Positions 6,971 through 16,162 of a stretch of DNA of 64,000 bases are shown here, in pieces. Every line of letters starts with the position of its first letter. Position 1 is the stretch's first letter. Below the pieces are notes generated by a model. That model saw only the letters and a program-made list of their open reading frames with translations, made no database searches and had not been told where the DNA came from. This stretch comes from Arthrobacter terrae (GTDB taxonomy: Bacteria > Actinomycetota > Actinomycetes > Actinomycetales > Micrococcaceae): assembly GCF_015708085.1 (NCBI RefSeq), contig NZ_JADNYM010000023.1, positions 1 to 64,000 of the forward strand, in the 5' to 3' direction. Made by a program: the position numbers and the translations under genes.

Positions 6971-9517
6971 TTACTTGTCTGCCGCGCGCGCCTTCAGCGC
7001 ACGGACGACGCCATCCCGGCTCTCCAGCACCAAACGGCGCAGCGACGGTGTGTCCGCACCCAGCTCGGATAAAAAGGCATCAGTGGCGTCGATGGTGCTC
7101 TGCGCCACCAACTGGGATGGGTAAAGACCGGTGACAATCGTGGAACTGATCTCGTGTGATTTCGTGGCCCAAACCTCGCGGATGGCAGCAAAATATTTGG
7201 CCACAAAGGGCTCCAGCAGTTTGGTGTCATTTACCCGGACGAAGCCGCTGATAGCTGAGCGCTGTGCCGCGTTAGGCATGTCGCCGGCCACGACGACGGC
7301 GTCCCAGGCCGCTGTCTTGTCCTCCGCCGTCGGAATCGCGGCGCGGGCACCCGCCGCGGCAAGCTCACCGGTCTGGGTGTGATCGCGTGCCAGCTCGGCC
7401 TCGATGTCGGCCGCGCCCTTCCGGCCCCCGGTGACCAGGGAGGTGAGCAGCTCCCAGCGCAGGTCTTGATCGACCTCAACGCCGGCCAGTCCGCCGTCAC
7501 CGGTGAATAGCTGGGCGACGGCATCGAGCTGCTGGGGGCTGCGGGCCAGCGAGCCAAAGGATTTAACGAACTGCAGCTGCGAATCGGATCCCGGTGCAGC
7601 TTGCCCGGCGAGGGTGAAGAGCATGTCGGCGGTCTGCTCCGTGACGGCTTGGCAATGGTCTTGGGCAATGTAGAAGGCCAGTGTCGTGGCCAGCTGGCGC
7701 AGCAGCACCGTGACCACCGAGGAATCGGACTCGGCGGCAATATTGGCCAGCACCAGATCCACGTATTCGCGGGCCGGGGTTTCGCCGTCGCGCGCCGCGT
7801 CCCAGGCCGATCCCCAGACCAGCGTGCGCGGCAGCGAATCCGCGAAGTCTTTCAGATGCGCCTTGGCCACGGCCAGGGAGGTCTCATCCAGCCGGACCTT
7901 TGCGTACGCCAGATCGTCGTCGTTGAGCAGGACCAGCGCCGGTCGCGCCATGCCGACCAGCTCGGGAACCTCGGTGCGGTCGGAGTCCACATCCAGCTCC
8001 ACCCGGTGGGTGCGGACCAGCTTGCCCGAATTTTCTCCCTCGTCGGCCAGATTGTAGAAGCCGATGGCGGCGCGGTGCGGTCGGAGCGTGGGATACTCCC
8101 GCACAGCCGACTGCAGCACGGCAAATCCGGTGATAATACCGTCGTCATCCACCGTGATCTGCGGGCGCAGAGTGTTCACGCCGGCCGTTTCCAGCCATAG
8201 CGCGGACCAGTTCTTCAGGTCGCGGCCGCTGGAGACCTCCAGCTCGCGCAGCAGATCCGCCAGCTCAGTGTTGCCCCAGGCATGCCGGCCGAAGTAGGCA
8301 CGCACACCCGCCATGAATTCCTCCTGCCCCACCCAGGCCACCAGCTGGCGGAGCACGGAAGCACCCTTGGCATAAGTGATGCCGTCAAAATTGACCAGCA
8401 CATCATCCAGGTCCTTGATTTCGGCGACTATCGGGTGTGTGCTGGGCAGTTGGTCCTGCCGGTAGGCCCAGGACTTTTCCATCGAGGAAAAAGTGGTCCA
8501 GGCGTTGGTGTACCGGGTGTTTTCCGCCGCCGCGAGCGTGGACATGAACTCCGCGAAGGACTCGTTAAGCCACAGATCGTTCCACCAGCGCATGGTCACC
8601 AGATCGCCAAACCACATGTGTGCCAGCTCATGGAGGATGGTGATCGCGCGACGTTCGACGACGGCGTCGGTCACCTTGGAGCGGAACACATACGTTTCCA
8701 GGAACGTCACCGCTCCGGCGTTCTCCATTGCACCCGCGTTGAATTCCGGAACGAAGAGCTGATCGTACTTGGCGAAAGGATAGGGCGTGCCGAACTGCTG
8801 CTCGTAGAATTCAAAGCCCTGGCGCGTCAGTTCAAAGATATTTTCCGCGTCCAGGTACTGCATGAGGGATTTGCGGGCGAAGACCCCCAGCGGAACGGTG
8901 CGGCCGTCGGAGCTGGTGAGCTCGCTGCGGACGTTCTGGTACGGACCGGCGATCAGTGCCGTGATGTAAGAGGAGATCACCGGCGTGGGCGCAAAGTTCC
9001 ACGTGGCGTTTTGGCCCACCGTCAGCGGTTCCGGCGTCGGTGAGTTAGAGATGACATCCCAGTGAGCGGGGGCTGTGATGTTGAAGGTGAAGGTTGCCTT
9101 CAGATCCGGTTGTTCGAAGACGGCAAACATGCGCCGGCTGTCCGGGACCTCGAACTGGCTGTAAAGGTAAACTTCCCCGTCCACCGGATCAACGAAGCGG
9201 TGCAGGCCTTCCCCGGTATTCATGTACAGGGCGTCGGCGACGATGGTCAGGACGTTGGTCGCTGCCAGCTGCGGCAGCTGGATGCGGACGCCGTCTGAAA
9301 CGTCCCTGGGATCAAGCTCGACGCCGTTCAGCGTCACCGAGTGCACCGAGTCGGTGATGGCATCGATGAACGTCGAGGCGCCTGCCGTGGCGCGGAATCT
9401 CACCACGGTGACGGAGGAGAACACTGTGTCGCCGCCGGTGAGGTCAAGCGTGACGTTATAGGAGTCCACGGCTATCAGCGAAGCCCGTTCCCGTGCCTGG
9501 TCGCGCGTTAGATTCAT
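6971..9517 (-). CDS. pepN: Aminopeptidase N (M1 family zinc metalloprotease)
   Basis: 848 residues from the preferred start MNLTRDQARERASLI. The M1 hallmarks are present: GAMENAG exopeptidase motif, then HELAHMWFGDLVT (HEXXH zinc site), with NESFAE supplying the third zinc ligand 18 residues on. The C-terminal half is the ERAP1-like helical domain of actinobacterial PepN. An in-frame extension up to 9691 would give 906 residues, but its first 58 residues are not conserved-looking and the family usually starts close to NLTR. No start has a strong SD, so 9556 is an alternative. It cleaves N-terminal residues from cytosolic peptides, downstream of Clp and other proteases. Confidence 0.92.
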   Translation of the reverse strand: MNLTRDQARERASLIAVDSYNVTLDLTGGDTVFSSVTVVRFRATAGASTFIDAITDSVHSVTLNGVELDPRDVSDGVRIQLPQLAATNVLTIVADALYMNTGEGLHRFVDPVDGEVYLYSQFEVPDSRRMFAVFEQPDLKATFTFNITAPAHWDVISNSPTPEPLTVGQNATWNFAPTPVISSYITALIAGPYQNVRSELTSSDGRTVPLGVFARKSLMQYLDAENIFELTRQGFEFYEQQFGTPYPFAKYDQLFVPEFNAGAMENAGAVTFLETYVFRSKVTDAVVERRAITILHELAHMWFGDLVTMRWWNDLWLNESFAEFMSTLAAAENTRYTNAWTTFSSMEKSWAYRQDQLPSTHPIVAEIKDLDDVLVNFDGITYAKGASVLRQLVAWVGQEEFMAGVRAYFGRHAWGNTELADLLRELEVSSGRDLKNWSALWLETAGVNTLRPQITVDDDGIITGFAVLQSAVREYPTLRPHRAAIGFYNLADEGENSGKLVRTHRVELDVDSDRTEVPELVGMARPALVLLNDDDLAYAKVRLDETSLAVAKAHLKDFADSLPRTLVWGSAWDAARDGETPAREYVDLVLANIAAESDSSVVTVLLRQLATTLAFYIAQDHCQAVTEQTADMLFTLAGQAAPGSDSQLQFVKSFGSLARSPQQLDAVAQLFTGDGGLAGVEVDQDLRWELLTSLVTGGRKGAADIEAELARDHTQTGELAAAGARAAIPTAEDKTAAWDAVVVAGDMPNAAQRSAISGFVRVNDTKLLEPFVAKYFAAIREVWATKSHEISSTIVTGLYPSQLVAQSTIDATDAFLSELGADTPSLRRLVLESRDGVVRALKARAADK

Positions 9518-9741
9518 TCCGGTCAGTTGGTTCTCAGGCACTTGCGTGGCCTCCATTGTTTGGCGGACGGGATGCCGCCGATTGGGATCGCCTGCGACAT
9601 TGGGTTCATTGTTCCACTTATTTCGCTCCGGCGGCGGATAGCTGACATGTTTGTCATTCGGAAACGACAAGCCGACGGCACGGCGGGACAAGCGCGCTGA
9701 GGATTAGGCTGGAGCAAGACCACCAGAACGCTGGAGAGTAC

Positions 9742-10758
9742 ATGAATCGCAGGGAGCGTCCAAAGGGAGCCCGAATGGACGCAGGGGAACGCGCGGCCGT
9801 GGACAAGCGCGCGCTGCGATTTACGGTTATTTTTCCCTTGGTCCTGGCGATCTGCTTTGGTTTGGCCGGTTACACCCTGCGGGGCGAAGTCCCCAAAGGT
9901 GCCCTGCTGCCGTTCGGTGGTTCGCCGTTGACTCCGGTCGGCTTCCTGGGCGTAGGTGCGGCGTGCATAGCCATTGTGGGAATTGCCCTCGGAACTCAGG
10001 CGGCGCGGACGTCGCTGCCGCGGGCGGTCCGCCGGCTGCTGCTCGGCGCCGCCTTCGCCGCGGAACTGTTTCTGACGGCGCTTTTCGGGTCAACCTTGGT
10101 GGCTCAGGCCGGTAGCGGCGGTGTTCCCAGCGGCCAGCCGGACCCCGTGGTTCTGGCGATGGGCAGCGGCGCGGCCTTGTCTCTCGGGGTGGTGATAGCG
10201 ATGGTTTACAAGCCGGAGGAGCAGTGGACGCGGCATGACGACGAGGCGCTGCTGGTTGCCTTGGATCCGGAGCTGGCGCGCAACCGGCTGATGTATTGGA
10301 TCCGTCCGCGCAGTTCGGTTCTGATCATGATCCTGCTCGCCGGAGTTTTACCCGGTGCTTTGATCGCCGTAGCGTTGCCATGGCTGGGGGCGCTGGTCTT
10401 CGGCCTGGCGCTGGCAGTAATTTTTTCGCTCACGGCGCTGGTGGACGCCGATCGGGATGGCGCACGGGTGCTGCTGGCGGGAGTGCTCCCGGTGCTGCGT
10501 GCTCCGGCGTCGACGGTGGAGGCAGCGGCTGTGCTGGATACGCGTGCTCGCGACTATGGCGGATGGGGGCTGCGCCGGCGTGACGCTACTGCGTCCTTTA
10601 TGGCGGCCAGTGGTCCCGCCGTCGTCGTCCGGTTGGAAAACGGCTCAGCCGTCATCATTGGCGCACCGAGCAGGGAAGTCGGCGACGAACTGGCAACACT
10701 GCTCAACAAGTATGCAGGACGGCAGAGCGCCGAAGGGCCGGCACCGTTGCCGGAATAG
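9742..10758 (+). CDS. Membrane protein, DUF1648/PH-like actinobacterial family
   Basis: 338 residues with about six predicted membrane helices: about 27-45, 63-85, 100-123, 135-153, then a pair at about 195-235. A soluble C-terminal domain contains DYGGWGLRRR and a PH-like beta segment (AVVVRLENGSAVIIGAP). This layout is familiar from actinobacterial proteins carrying DUF1648; the function is unknown. An SD (GGAGAG) sits 4 bases before the ATG. It is divergent from pepN and followed after 86 bases by rpiB. Confidence 0.75.
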   Translation: MNRRERPKGARMDAGERAAVDKRALRFTVIFPLVLAICFGLAGYTLRGEVPKGALLPFGGSPLTPVGFLGVGAACIAIVGIALGTQAARTSLPRAVRRLLLGAAFAAELFLTALFGSTLVAQAGSGGVPSGQPDPVVLAMGSGAALSLGVVIAMVYKPEEQWTRHDDEALLVALDPELARNRLMYWIRPRSSVLIMILLAGVLPGALIAVALPWLGALVFGLALAVIFSLTALVDADRDGARVLLAGVLPVLRAPASTVEAAAVLDTRARDYGGWGLRRRDATASFMAASGPAVVVRLENGSAVIIGAPSREVGDELATLLNKYAGRQSAEGPAPLPE

Positions 10759-10844
10759 TCCGGGCAACTTGTAGGCTGGGAAGCAGGAAGCACGCGATAC
10801 CGCCACGCAGCCGGATCAGAAACCGCCACGAAAAGGACCCCTCC

Positions 10845-11327
10845 ATGAGCCCCGTCCGCATCCACATCGCCACCGATCACGCCGGCATGGAATTAAGCGC
10901 GCATCTGATCGAGCACCTGGGCGCCGCCGGGTACGAAATGGTGGACCATGGGCCGAAGGTCTACGACGCCCAGGATGACTACCCGGCATTTTGTATCAAT
11001 GCGGCCCGAGCCGTAATGGCGGATCAGGCGAAGGGCATCAATGCACTGGGCATCGTGCTGGGCGGCTCCGGTAACGGCGAGCAGATAGCGGCGAACAAGG
11101 TCCACGGAGTCCGTGCGGCACTGGCCTGGAATCTTGACACCGCACGGCTGGCCCGGCAGCACAACGACGCCAACGTAGTCGCGGTTGGCGGACGCCAGCA
11201 CTCCGTCGAGGAGGCAACACAGATCATTGAGGCGTTTCTGGCGGAACCCTTCAGCGGCGACGAGCGCCATGTACGCCGCATTGCCAAGATCAGCTCTTAT
11301 GAGGCCACCGGTCAGGTTACGCAGTAG
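10845..11327 (+). CDS. rpiB: Ribose-5-phosphate isomerase B
   Basis: 160 residues of the RpiB/LacAB family, interconverting ribose-5-phosphate and ribulose-5-phosphate in the pentose phosphate pathway. The N terminus has IATDHAGMELSAHL, the anion-binding loop is GSGNGEQIAANKV, and HSVEEA lies in the C-terminal part. In place of the catalytic Cys of E. coli RpiB, actinobacterial enzymes use an acidic residue, which fits the sequence here. It is followed by nei after 69 bases, probably the same transcript. Confidence 0.92.
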   Translation: MSPVRIHIATDHAGMELSAHLIEHLGAAGYEMVDHGPKVYDAQDDYPAFCINAARAVMADQAKGINALGIVLGGSGNGEQIAANKVHGVRAALAWNLDTARLARQHNDANVVAVGGRQHSVEEATQIIEAFLAEPFSGDERHVRRIAKISSYEATGQVTQ

Positions 11328-11396
11328 CCCAAGGACTGCATTGACTGCACAGACAGCACAGCCTGCTGCCCAACCGGCGGATCCAAGGAAATAAAT

Positions 11397-12344
11397 ATGC
11401 CTGAAGGTCACTCAATCCACCGCCTCGCCCGTCAGTTCCAGGATGTCTTTGCCGGCCAGCGGCTTAGTGTTTCCAGCCCGCAGGGGCGCTTCGCTTCCGG
11501 CGCAGCGCTGTTGGACGGGCAGGTGTTGCTGCACGCGGACGCGCACGGCAAACAGCTCTTCCTCGGTTTCGACAACGAGCTGGTGCTCCGCGTGCACCTG
11601 GGCCTCTACGGGGCCTGGGATTTCGGCGGGGATAAGACCTTCGCAGGCGCCTCAAGCATTGGTGCCCCGCGGCGGATCGGCGAGCGGGAAATCCAACGTG
11701 CCCGTACCGGGACGCCCGGTGAAATCGGAATCGAGCCCGGCAGTACGACTGATCCCGAAGGGTACGCCGGGCCACCGGAGCCCAAAGGCGCCGTCCGGGT
11801 CCGGCTGGTCTCCGGGCACGGCTGGGCGGATCTGCGCGGACCAACCGCCTGTGAGGTCCTCACCCCTGCGCAGGTGGCGACCGCGATCGGCAAGTTGGGT
11901 CCGGATCCCCTGCATAACTGTCCCGGCGATGCCGCCGCATTTTCCCGGCGCGCCGGTGCCAGCCGAACCGCCGTGGCGCTGTTGCTGATGAATCAGCAGG
12001 TTCTGGCCGGCGTCGGCAATGTTTACCGGGCTGAGGTTCTCTTCCGGCAGCGCCTTAACCCGTGGTTGCCCGGTTCTGCGTTGTCGGCCCAACGGCTTGC
12101 CGCCTTGTGGCTGGACCTTGTCTTGCTGATGCGCGACGGCGTCCGCGACGGCCGGATTATTACGACCCTTCCGGCGGACCGGGCTTCACCAGCAATACCG
12201 GTGCCGGTGGGGGAGGCACACTACGTCTACAAGCGGGAAGGACTTCCGTGCCGGATCTGCGGAACTGAGATTGCCCTGATCGAGCTCGGAAACCGGAAGC
12301 TGTATTGGTGTCCGCAGTGCCAGGCATCAGGCCCCGGGGCGTGA
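11397..12344 (+). CDS. nei: Formamidopyrimidine/endonuclease VIII-type DNA glycosylase
   Basis: 315 residues of the Fpg/Nei family. The N terminus is PEGHSIHRLAR, with the catalytic Pro exposed after Met removal and the Glu next to it. The H2TH region contains NQQVLAGVGNVYRAEVLF near residue 200. The C-terminal zinc finger has CRICG...YWCPQC, complete with four cysteines. PEGHSIHR points to the Nei2 subgroup of actinobacteria rather than MutM. It removes oxidised pyrimidines and nicks the abasic site. Confidence 0.92.
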   Translation: MPEGHSIHRLARQFQDVFAGQRLSVSSPQGRFASGAALLDGQVLLHADAHGKQLFLGFDNELVLRVHLGLYGAWDFGGDKTFAGASSIGAPRRIGEREIQRARTGTPGEIGIEPGSTTDPEGYAGPPEPKGAVRVRLVSGHGWADLRGPTACEVLTPAQVATAIGKLGPDPLHNCPGDAAAFSRRAGASRTAVALLLMNQQVLAGVGNVYRAEVLFRQRLNPWLPGSALSAQRLAALWLDLVLLMRDGVRDGRIITTLPADRASPAIPVPVGEAHYVYKREGLPCRICGTEIALIELGNRKLYWCPQCQASGPGA

Positions 12345-12419
12345 ACTGCTGACCTGAACTGTTGGCGTGAATGCGGGGAGGGGACGCCCGGATGCGGGAT
12401 CTGAAAAGGAATCGAGGAG

Positions 12420-12490
12420 AGGGGGCGACGGGAATCGAACCCGCGTCATCAGTTTGGAAAACTGAGGCTTTACCATTAAGCTACGCCCCC
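12420..12490 (-). tRNA. tRNA-Gly (anticodon UCC)
   Basis: Read on the minus strand, the acceptor arm is GGGGGCG paired with CGCCCCC at 12421-12427. The D arm has AGCTTAATGGTAAAGC, the anticodon loop is TTTCCAA with anticodon TCC, and the T arm GGTTCGATTCC is canonical. The 3' CCA is not encoded. Confidence 0.95.
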
Positions 12491-12644
12491 ATGCCGGCCG
12501 CGGCGAAACACGTTCGCTCCGTCGGCCGGGTATAACTACACCATACCGGGGGCAGGTGCTGTCAAATGGCAGCTGGCTGGAGACCGGATTATGCCGGGAA
12601 TTGTGCACAGACCATGTTTTGCCCGTAGACTTACCGGTGCATTG

Positions 12645-12718
12645 CGGGGCGTGGCGCAGCTTGGTAGCGCACCTGGTTTGGGACCAGGGGGTCGCGTGTT
12701 CGAATCACGTCGCCCCGA
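12645..12718 (+). tRNA. tRNA-Pro (anticodon UGG)
   Basis: Acceptor arm CGGGGCG (12645-12651) with CGCCCCG (12711-12717), and discriminator A. The D loop is AGCTTGGTAGC, the anticodon loop TTTGGGA with anticodon TGG, and the T loop TTCGAAT. CCA is not encoded. It lies 82 bases before tig; an open frame running through it into tig is spurious. Confidence 0.95.
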
Positions 12719-12800
12719 CTCAGCATTGTCCGACAGCACAAACGCCGGACACATGCTGCTATTGACCAATCACCTATCGACCATTTCAGGAGTACATGCT

Positions 12801-14258
12801 GTGAAGAGCGCCGTCGAAAACCTCACACCCACTCGGGTCAAGCTCAATGTTGAGGTTCCTTTCGAGGAATTGAAGCCCAGCATCGATGAGGCATACAAGA
12901 CGATTGCTACCCAGGTCCAGGTACCGGGCTTCCGCAAGGGCAAAGTCCCGAATCGTCTGATTGACCAGCGCGTTGGCCGCGGGTATGTCCTGGAGACGGC
13001 GGTCAATGACGGTCTCAACGGTTGGTACCAGGCTGCGGTCCAGGAAGCGGGCATCAGCCCGCTCAGCCGCCCCGAGGTTGAAATCACCGAGGTCCCGGAC
13101 CCGGCCGCGACCGAAGGCGGGCTGAAGTTCCACGTCGAGGTGGACGTCCGTCCCGAGATTGAACTCCCTGACTACAGCGCAATCGCTGTCGAGGTGGCAG
13201 CGGCTGAGACCGCGGATGAGGACATCGACAAGTCCCTTGATGAGCTGCGCGGCCGCTTCGGCACGCTGAAGACCCTTGATCGTCCGGCCGCTGAGGGTGA
13301 TTTCCTTTCGATTGACATCGCCGCCCGGATCGACGGCGAGGAGGTCGACTCCGCTTCAGGGCTTTCCTATGAGGTTGGCGCCGGCACCATGCTGGAGGGC
13401 CTCGATGAGGCGGTCACCGGTCTGAGCGTGGATGAAGTGACCGTCTTCGATACCAAGCTGGCCGGCGGGGACCATGCAGGTGAAGCCGCTCAGGTGACGG
13501 TGACGGTGCGCTCTGTCAAGGAGCGCGAGCTTCCGGTAGCTGACAATGATTTTGCCGAGTTGGCCAGTGAATTCGACACGATTGCAGAGCTGCGCGAGGA
13601 TCTGGCCAAGCAGGTCGCCGAAGCCAAGGTTGTAGACCAGGGCGTCGAGGCCCGGGACAAGGTCCTGGATAAGCTCCTGGAAATGATCGAAGTTCCTATT
13701 CCGGAATCCGTCATCGCCGAGCAGCTGGAACAGCATTTCAACGGCGAAGGCGGCCACGGTGGCGAGGACCATGACACGGAAGAACATCGTGCCGAGGTCA
13801 GAACGAACACCGAGCGCGCATTCCGCAATGAGATCATCCTTGACTCCATTGCGGACAAGGAAGAAATCGGTGTCAGCCAGAACGAACTGATCGAATACAT
13901 CGTTTCCTCCGCCAGCCAGTACGGCATGGAGCCGAACCAGTTCGCACAGATGCTTGACTCCACCGGTCAGGTCTCGATGATTGTCTCCGAGGTCCGCCGC
14001 CGCAAGGCGCTGGCCGCGGTTCTGGCGCAGGCCAACGTCACCGACACCAACGGCGAGGCGGTGGATCTGAGCTCTTTTGTGAGCGCCGGTGACGACGAGG
14101 CCGAAGCCGACGATGTGGAAGCCAACGACGAAATCGAGACGCTGGAGGCCGACGACGTCGACGCAGCGGAAGACGCAAATGATGCAGCGGTTGATGCAGC
14201 AAAATCGGCTGAAGAAGACGCTCCTGCCGGCGATGACCCGGGCGCAGCCCGCTTCTAG
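12801..14258 (+). CDS. tig: Trigger factor, ribosome-associated chaperone/PPIase
   Basis: 485 residues. The ribosome-binding N domain has the signature [10 protein letters not shown] at about 46-55. The FKBP-like PPIase domain follows at about 160-245 (EGDFLSIDI), then the helical C domain. The start is the GTG at 12801: AGGA lies 9 bases upstream, while a nearby ATG at 12796 is out of frame and stops at once. The last 60 residues are an acidic tail ([12 protein letters not shown] pattern), longer than in E. coli but usual for actinobacteria. It is followed by a periodic hairpin array and a strong terminator, so it is separate from the clp genes. Confidence 0.95.
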   Translation: MKSAVENLTPTRVKLNVEVPFEELKPSIDEAYKTIATQVQVPGFRKGKVPNRLIDQRVGRGYVLETAVNDGLNGWYQAAVQEAGISPLSRPEVEITEVPDPAATEGGLKFHVEVDVRPEIELPDYSAIAVEVAAAETADEDIDKSLDELRGRFGTLKTLDRPAAEGDFLSIDIAARIDGEEVDSASGLSYEVGAGTMLEGLDEAVTGLSVDEVTVFDTKLAGGDHAGEAAQVTVTVRSVKERELPVADNDFAELASEFDTIAELREDLAKQVAEAKVVDQGVEARDKVLDKLLEMIEVPIPESVIAEQLEQHFNGEGGHGGEDHDTEEHRAEVRTNTERAFRNEIILDSIADKEEIGVSQNELIEYIVSSASQYGMEPNQFAQMLDSTGQVSMIVSEVRRRKALAAVLAQANVTDTNGEAVDLSSFVSAGDDEAEADDVEANDEIETLEADDVDAAEDANDAAVDAAKSAEEDAPAGDDPGAARF

Positions 14259-14307
14259 CGGCACCGTTGGGCAGCTGCCTTCCTCGGCGCTCTATTAGGG
14301 CAGAAAG

Positions 14308-14376
14308 GTCCTTTTAGACGGTCGGGTCCTTTCGGACGGTCATGTCCTTTTAGGGCAGGAACGTGCTTTTAGGACA
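14308..14376 (+). repeat. 18-bp periodic array of mini-hairpins behind tig
   Basis: Four units begin at 14308, 14326, 14344 and 14363 (spacing 18, 18, 19). The core is GTCCTTTTAGGAC-like: variants GTCCTTTTAGAC, GTCCTTTCGGAC, GTCCTTTTAGGGC and GTGCTTTTAGGAC, separated by GGTC or similar. Each core can fold on itself (GTCC with GGAC). It is non-coding, between the tig stop and its terminator. Confidence 0.75.
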
Positions 14377-14405
14377 CCATTGCCGCTGCACTGTGACCGG
14401 TATTG

Positions 14406-14447
14406 ATGCCGCCGCCGGCTCCCTTTGGGGCCGGCGGCGGCATGCTT
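14406..14447 (+). terminator. Strong rho-independent terminator downstream of tig
   Basis: Perfect 14-bp stem ATGCCGCCGCCGGC (14406-14419) with GCCGGCGGCGGCAT (14430-14443). The inner CCC/GGG extends the pairing. TGCTTT follows the right arm. Confidence 0.85.
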
Positions 14448-14491
14448 TAAGTCCGCGTGCGCCGCCGTCGTCCATCCTGCTGACGGTGATG

Positions 14492-14505
14492 CGCCGTCAG
14501 CGAAC
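14492..14505 (-). promoter_or_regulatory. ClgR-like operator upstream of clpP1
   Basis: On the minus strand the site reads GTTCGC-TGACG-GCG. This matches the GTTCGC-N5-GCG pattern described for the actinobacterial activator ClgR, and the core CGCTGACGGCG fits the Corynebacterium form too. It lies about 130 bases before the clpP1 start, a normal place for an activator of clpP1P2. The match is by eye, and the flanking bases are only partly consistent. Confidence 0.5.
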
Positions 14506-14636
14506 AGGTAGGTTTCACGAAACAAAATGTCGGTCGAAACCGCTACTGTCCATGGAAGAGATGTTCGCAGGATGACAGTGCTCGTTGAAGTAGATGTAGA
14601 GCCGGCACGCAGTCACGATCGAGAGGCAGTTTCACC

Positions 14637-15260
14637 ATGACACAGCAAAGTACAGCGCCGACGATGGCGACGCAGGACGCGTCGGGCCGCGATGACTACA
14701 TTTTCAATCGACTGCTCAAGGAGCGGATTATCTGGTTGGGCTCGGAGGTCCGCGACGATAATGCGAACGTCATTTGCTCCCAGTTGCTGCTGCTCTCCGC
14801 CGAGAATCCGGAAAAGGACATCTTCCTCTACATCAACTCGCCCGGCGGGTCCGTAACCGCGGGTATGGCGATTTACGACACGATGAAGTACATCCCCAAT
14901 GACGTGGTGACGGTAGCTACCGGTTTGGCGGCTTCGATGGGTCAGTTCCTGCTGTCCTCCGGTACCAAGGGCAAACGCTACGCCACCCCGCACGCACGTA
15001 TTCTCATGCACCAGCCCTCCGGTGGGATCGGTGGAACCGCGTCGGACATTAAGATCCAGGCGGAACTGATTTTGCACATGAAGAAGGTCATGGCTGACCT
15101 GACCGCCGAACAGACCGGACAGTCGGTGGAAAAGATCCTTAAGGACAACGACCGCGACAAGTGGTTCACGGCTGAAGAGGCGCTGGAGTACGGCTTCTTC
15201 GACAAGATCGCAGCGCATGCCGGCTCCGTCTCCGGCGGTGGTGGAACTGCCCAGGAATAG
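14637..15260 (+). CDS. clpP1: ATP-dependent Clp protease proteolytic subunit ClpP1
   Basis: 207 residues. The catalytic triad is visible: Ser in [11 protein letters not shown], His in [11 protein letters not shown], Asp in [17 protein letters not shown] is the substrate-binding loop. In actinobacteria ClpP1 and ClpP2 form a mixed tetradecamer fed by ClpX or ClpC1, acting in protein quality control and regulator turnover. The next gene is clpP2, 52 bases downstream, and a ClgR-like box lies upstream. Confidence 0.96.
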   Translation: MTQQSTAPTMATQDASGRDDYIFNRLLKERIIWLGSEVRDDNANVICSQLLLLSAENPEKDIFLYINSPGGSVTAGMAIYDTMKYIPNDVVTVATGLAASMGQFLLSSGTKGKRYATPHARILMHQPSGGIGGTASDIKIQAELILHMKKVMADLTAEQTGQSVEKILKDNDRDKWFTAEEALEYGFFDKIAAHAGSVSGGGGTAQE

Positions 15261-15312
15261 TCACAGTTCCCCGTCTACGCCGATTTCCCATACTTCAGGA
15301 GCTTAGAGAACA

Positions 15313-15984
15313 ATGACCTATAATTTCGGAGCATCAGCCGGTGGCTTCGCAGCCAATATGCCCACAGACCGGTACGTGCTGCCTCAGTTCGAGGAGCGCA
15401 CACCCTACGGCTTCAAGCGTCAGGATCCTTACACCAAGCTGTTCGAGGACCGGATCATTTTCCTTGGCGTTCAGGTTGACGACGCCTCCGCAGACGATGT
15501 GATGGCGCAGTTGCTGGTGCTGGAATCGACCGATCCGGATCGTGACATCACCCTTTACATCAACTCGCCCGGTGGATCTTTTACCGCTATGACTGCTATT
15601 TACGACACCATGCAGTTTGTCCGGCCGGAGATCCAGACCGTGTGCCTGGGCCAGGCGGCCAGCGCCGCAGCGGTACTGCTTGCCGCCGGGGCGCCCGGCA
15701 AGCGATTGGCGCTGCCAAACGCCCGGGTGCTGATTCACCAGCCGGCCCTGTCCGGTGGCGATGGAGGTCAGGCCTCTGATATTGAAATCCAGGCCAATGA
15801 GGTCATGCGCATGCGCACCTGGCTGGAGGACACGCTCGCCCACCACTCCGGGCGGACCCCGGCGCAGGTCAATAACGACATCGAGCGGGACAAGATCCTC
15901 ACCGCGGCTGAGGCCAAGGAATACGGCCTGATCGACGAGGTGCTGGCTCCCCGGAAGATTAAGCCGCAGGCCATCACCAAGTAG
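15313..15984 (+). CDS. clpP2: ATP-dependent Clp protease proteolytic subunit ClpP2
   Basis: 223 residues, a ClpP paralogue of the adjacent clpP1. The nucleophile Ser lies in [14 protein letters not shown], the His in [11 protein letters not shown], and the Asp in ERDKIL. The N-terminal extension (about 30 residues before the first conserved strand) is longer than in ClpP1, as is common for ClpP2. An SD-like AGGAG lies about 14 bases before the ATG. It forms an operon with clpP1 and probably clpX. Confidence 0.96.
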   Translation: MTYNFGASAGGFAANMPTDRYVLPQFEERTPYGFKRQDPYTKLFEDRIIFLGVQVDDASADDVMAQLLVLESTDPDRDITLYINSPGGSFTAMTAIYDTMQFVRPEIQTVCLGQAASAAAVLLAAGAPGKRLALPNARVLIHQPALSGGDGGQASDIEIQANEVMRMRTWLEDTLAHHSGRTPAQVNNDIERDKILTAAEAKEYGLIDEVLAPRKIKPQAITK

Positions 15985-16162
15985 CTGCCGATGAGTACCG
16001 TCGGGGCGGGCAGGAAAAGTGCGCCGCTCCGGCGTTTGGCTTCCACGCAGGACCGGTTTTGTGGCTTAGAGTGGAGAAAGGGTACGGGGCATGACCGCCC
16101 GTACCAACGGTCCGTTTCACGGGCCAAGGCGCATTCGCGCCCAATGCGAAAGGGAAACACAG

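Noticed and set aside
9518-9691. 58-residue extension of aminopeptidase N
   Set aside because: Low-complexity, polar segment without an SD. M1 actinobacterial enzymes begin close to NLTR.
12591-12800. Open frame extending tig upstream across tRNA-Pro
   Set aside because: It would translate a tRNA gene. Tig homology begins exactly at GTG 12801, with a well-placed SD.
14308-14376. CRISPR array
   Set aside because: The units are 18-19 bp with no variable spacers and there are no cas genes nearby.
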